Origin: JAJRZX01 sp964472295
GTDB lineage: Bacteria > Desulfobacterota > GWC2-55-46 > JADFVP01
Assembly (NCBI GenBank): GCA_964472295.1
Contig: CAYYJQ010000019.1
Location: 1-35,754, forward strand
Direction: 5' to 3'
DNA: 35,754 nt
Shown: in pieces, positions 35,728-35,754 of the stretch
How positions within the stretch are numbered: the stretch's first letter is position 1
Layout of the letters: each line of letters begins with the position of its first letter
Notes under the pieces: generated by a model
Seen by the model: only the letters and a program-made list of their open reading frames with translations
What the model was told of the DNA's origin: nothing
The model's database searches: none
Made by a program: the position numbers and the translations under genes

Positions 35728-35754
35728 AATTTTAAAGCGGGGCTATCCATTTGG

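Overview
The window is an ordinary-looking chromosomal segment from a moderately GC-rich, Gram-negative bacterium. The best fit is a member of the former Deltaproteobacteria (Desulfobacterota or relatives). That placement is inferred from gene content and order, not from a database search: site-2 protease, trpS, scpA, scpB and rluB in a row; mutL then miaA; a deltaproteobacterial-type DksA/TraR protein; a bactofilin beside parAB; an RseC family protein; lipoproteins; and a one-piece tmRNA. No phage, integrase, transposase, CRISPR array, rRNA or tRNA gene was found.

Layout. From 86 to 15593 every gene lies on the minus strand. Read in transcription order these are mnmG-rsmG-parA-parB-bactofilin, ilvE, gyrA, TPR lipoprotein-gpsA, class V aminotransferase-serA and hisZ. 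A divergent promoter region (about 15594-15939) separates them from dksA-like and apbE on the plus strand. A minus-strand block follows (glyS, a haem-binding Tll0287-type protein, a metallo-beta-lactamase-fold hydrolase). From 21820 the plus strand dominates: site-2 protease-trpS-scpA-scpB-rluB-Nth-like, TPR membrane protein-mutL-miaA, two exported proteins of unknown role, rseC, smpB and ssrA. rsmB is the only minus-strand gene in that part.

How the genes work together. Chromosome maintenance is over-represented. A complete ParABS system is present, with parA, parB and two perfect 16-bp parS palindromes, one in the mnmG leader and one between rsmG and parA. The window also holds a bactofilin, the SMC partners ScpA and ScpB, gyrase A and MutL. 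ParABS, the mnmG-rsmG linkage and the strand switch near 15.7 kb suggest proximity to the replication origin, but no origin was seen. Translation and RNA modification form a second theme: mnmG, rsmG, miaA, rluB, rsmB, trpS, glyS, smpB and ssrA. Amino-acid synthesis (hisZ, serA plus aminotransferase, ilvE) is a third.

The most unusual feature is intergenic. At least eleven copies of a short palindromic element recur in the gaps. Most consist of a GGTTTTCTTTG box next to a hairpin with a CTTTCTTTT arm, and the outer stem pairs differ between copies yet still pair, so the fold covaries. A GC-rich mini-hairpin (GGCGGGC/GCCCGCC type) occurs in some of the same gaps. Runs of G on the transcribed-sense strand directly follow several stop codons (serA, glyS, mutL, smpB). 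Other oddities are a scpB/rluB out-of-frame overlap of at least 152 bp, a histone-H1-like tail on the DksA protein, glyS without adjacent glyQ, and an endonuclease III-like protein lacking its fourth cluster cysteine.
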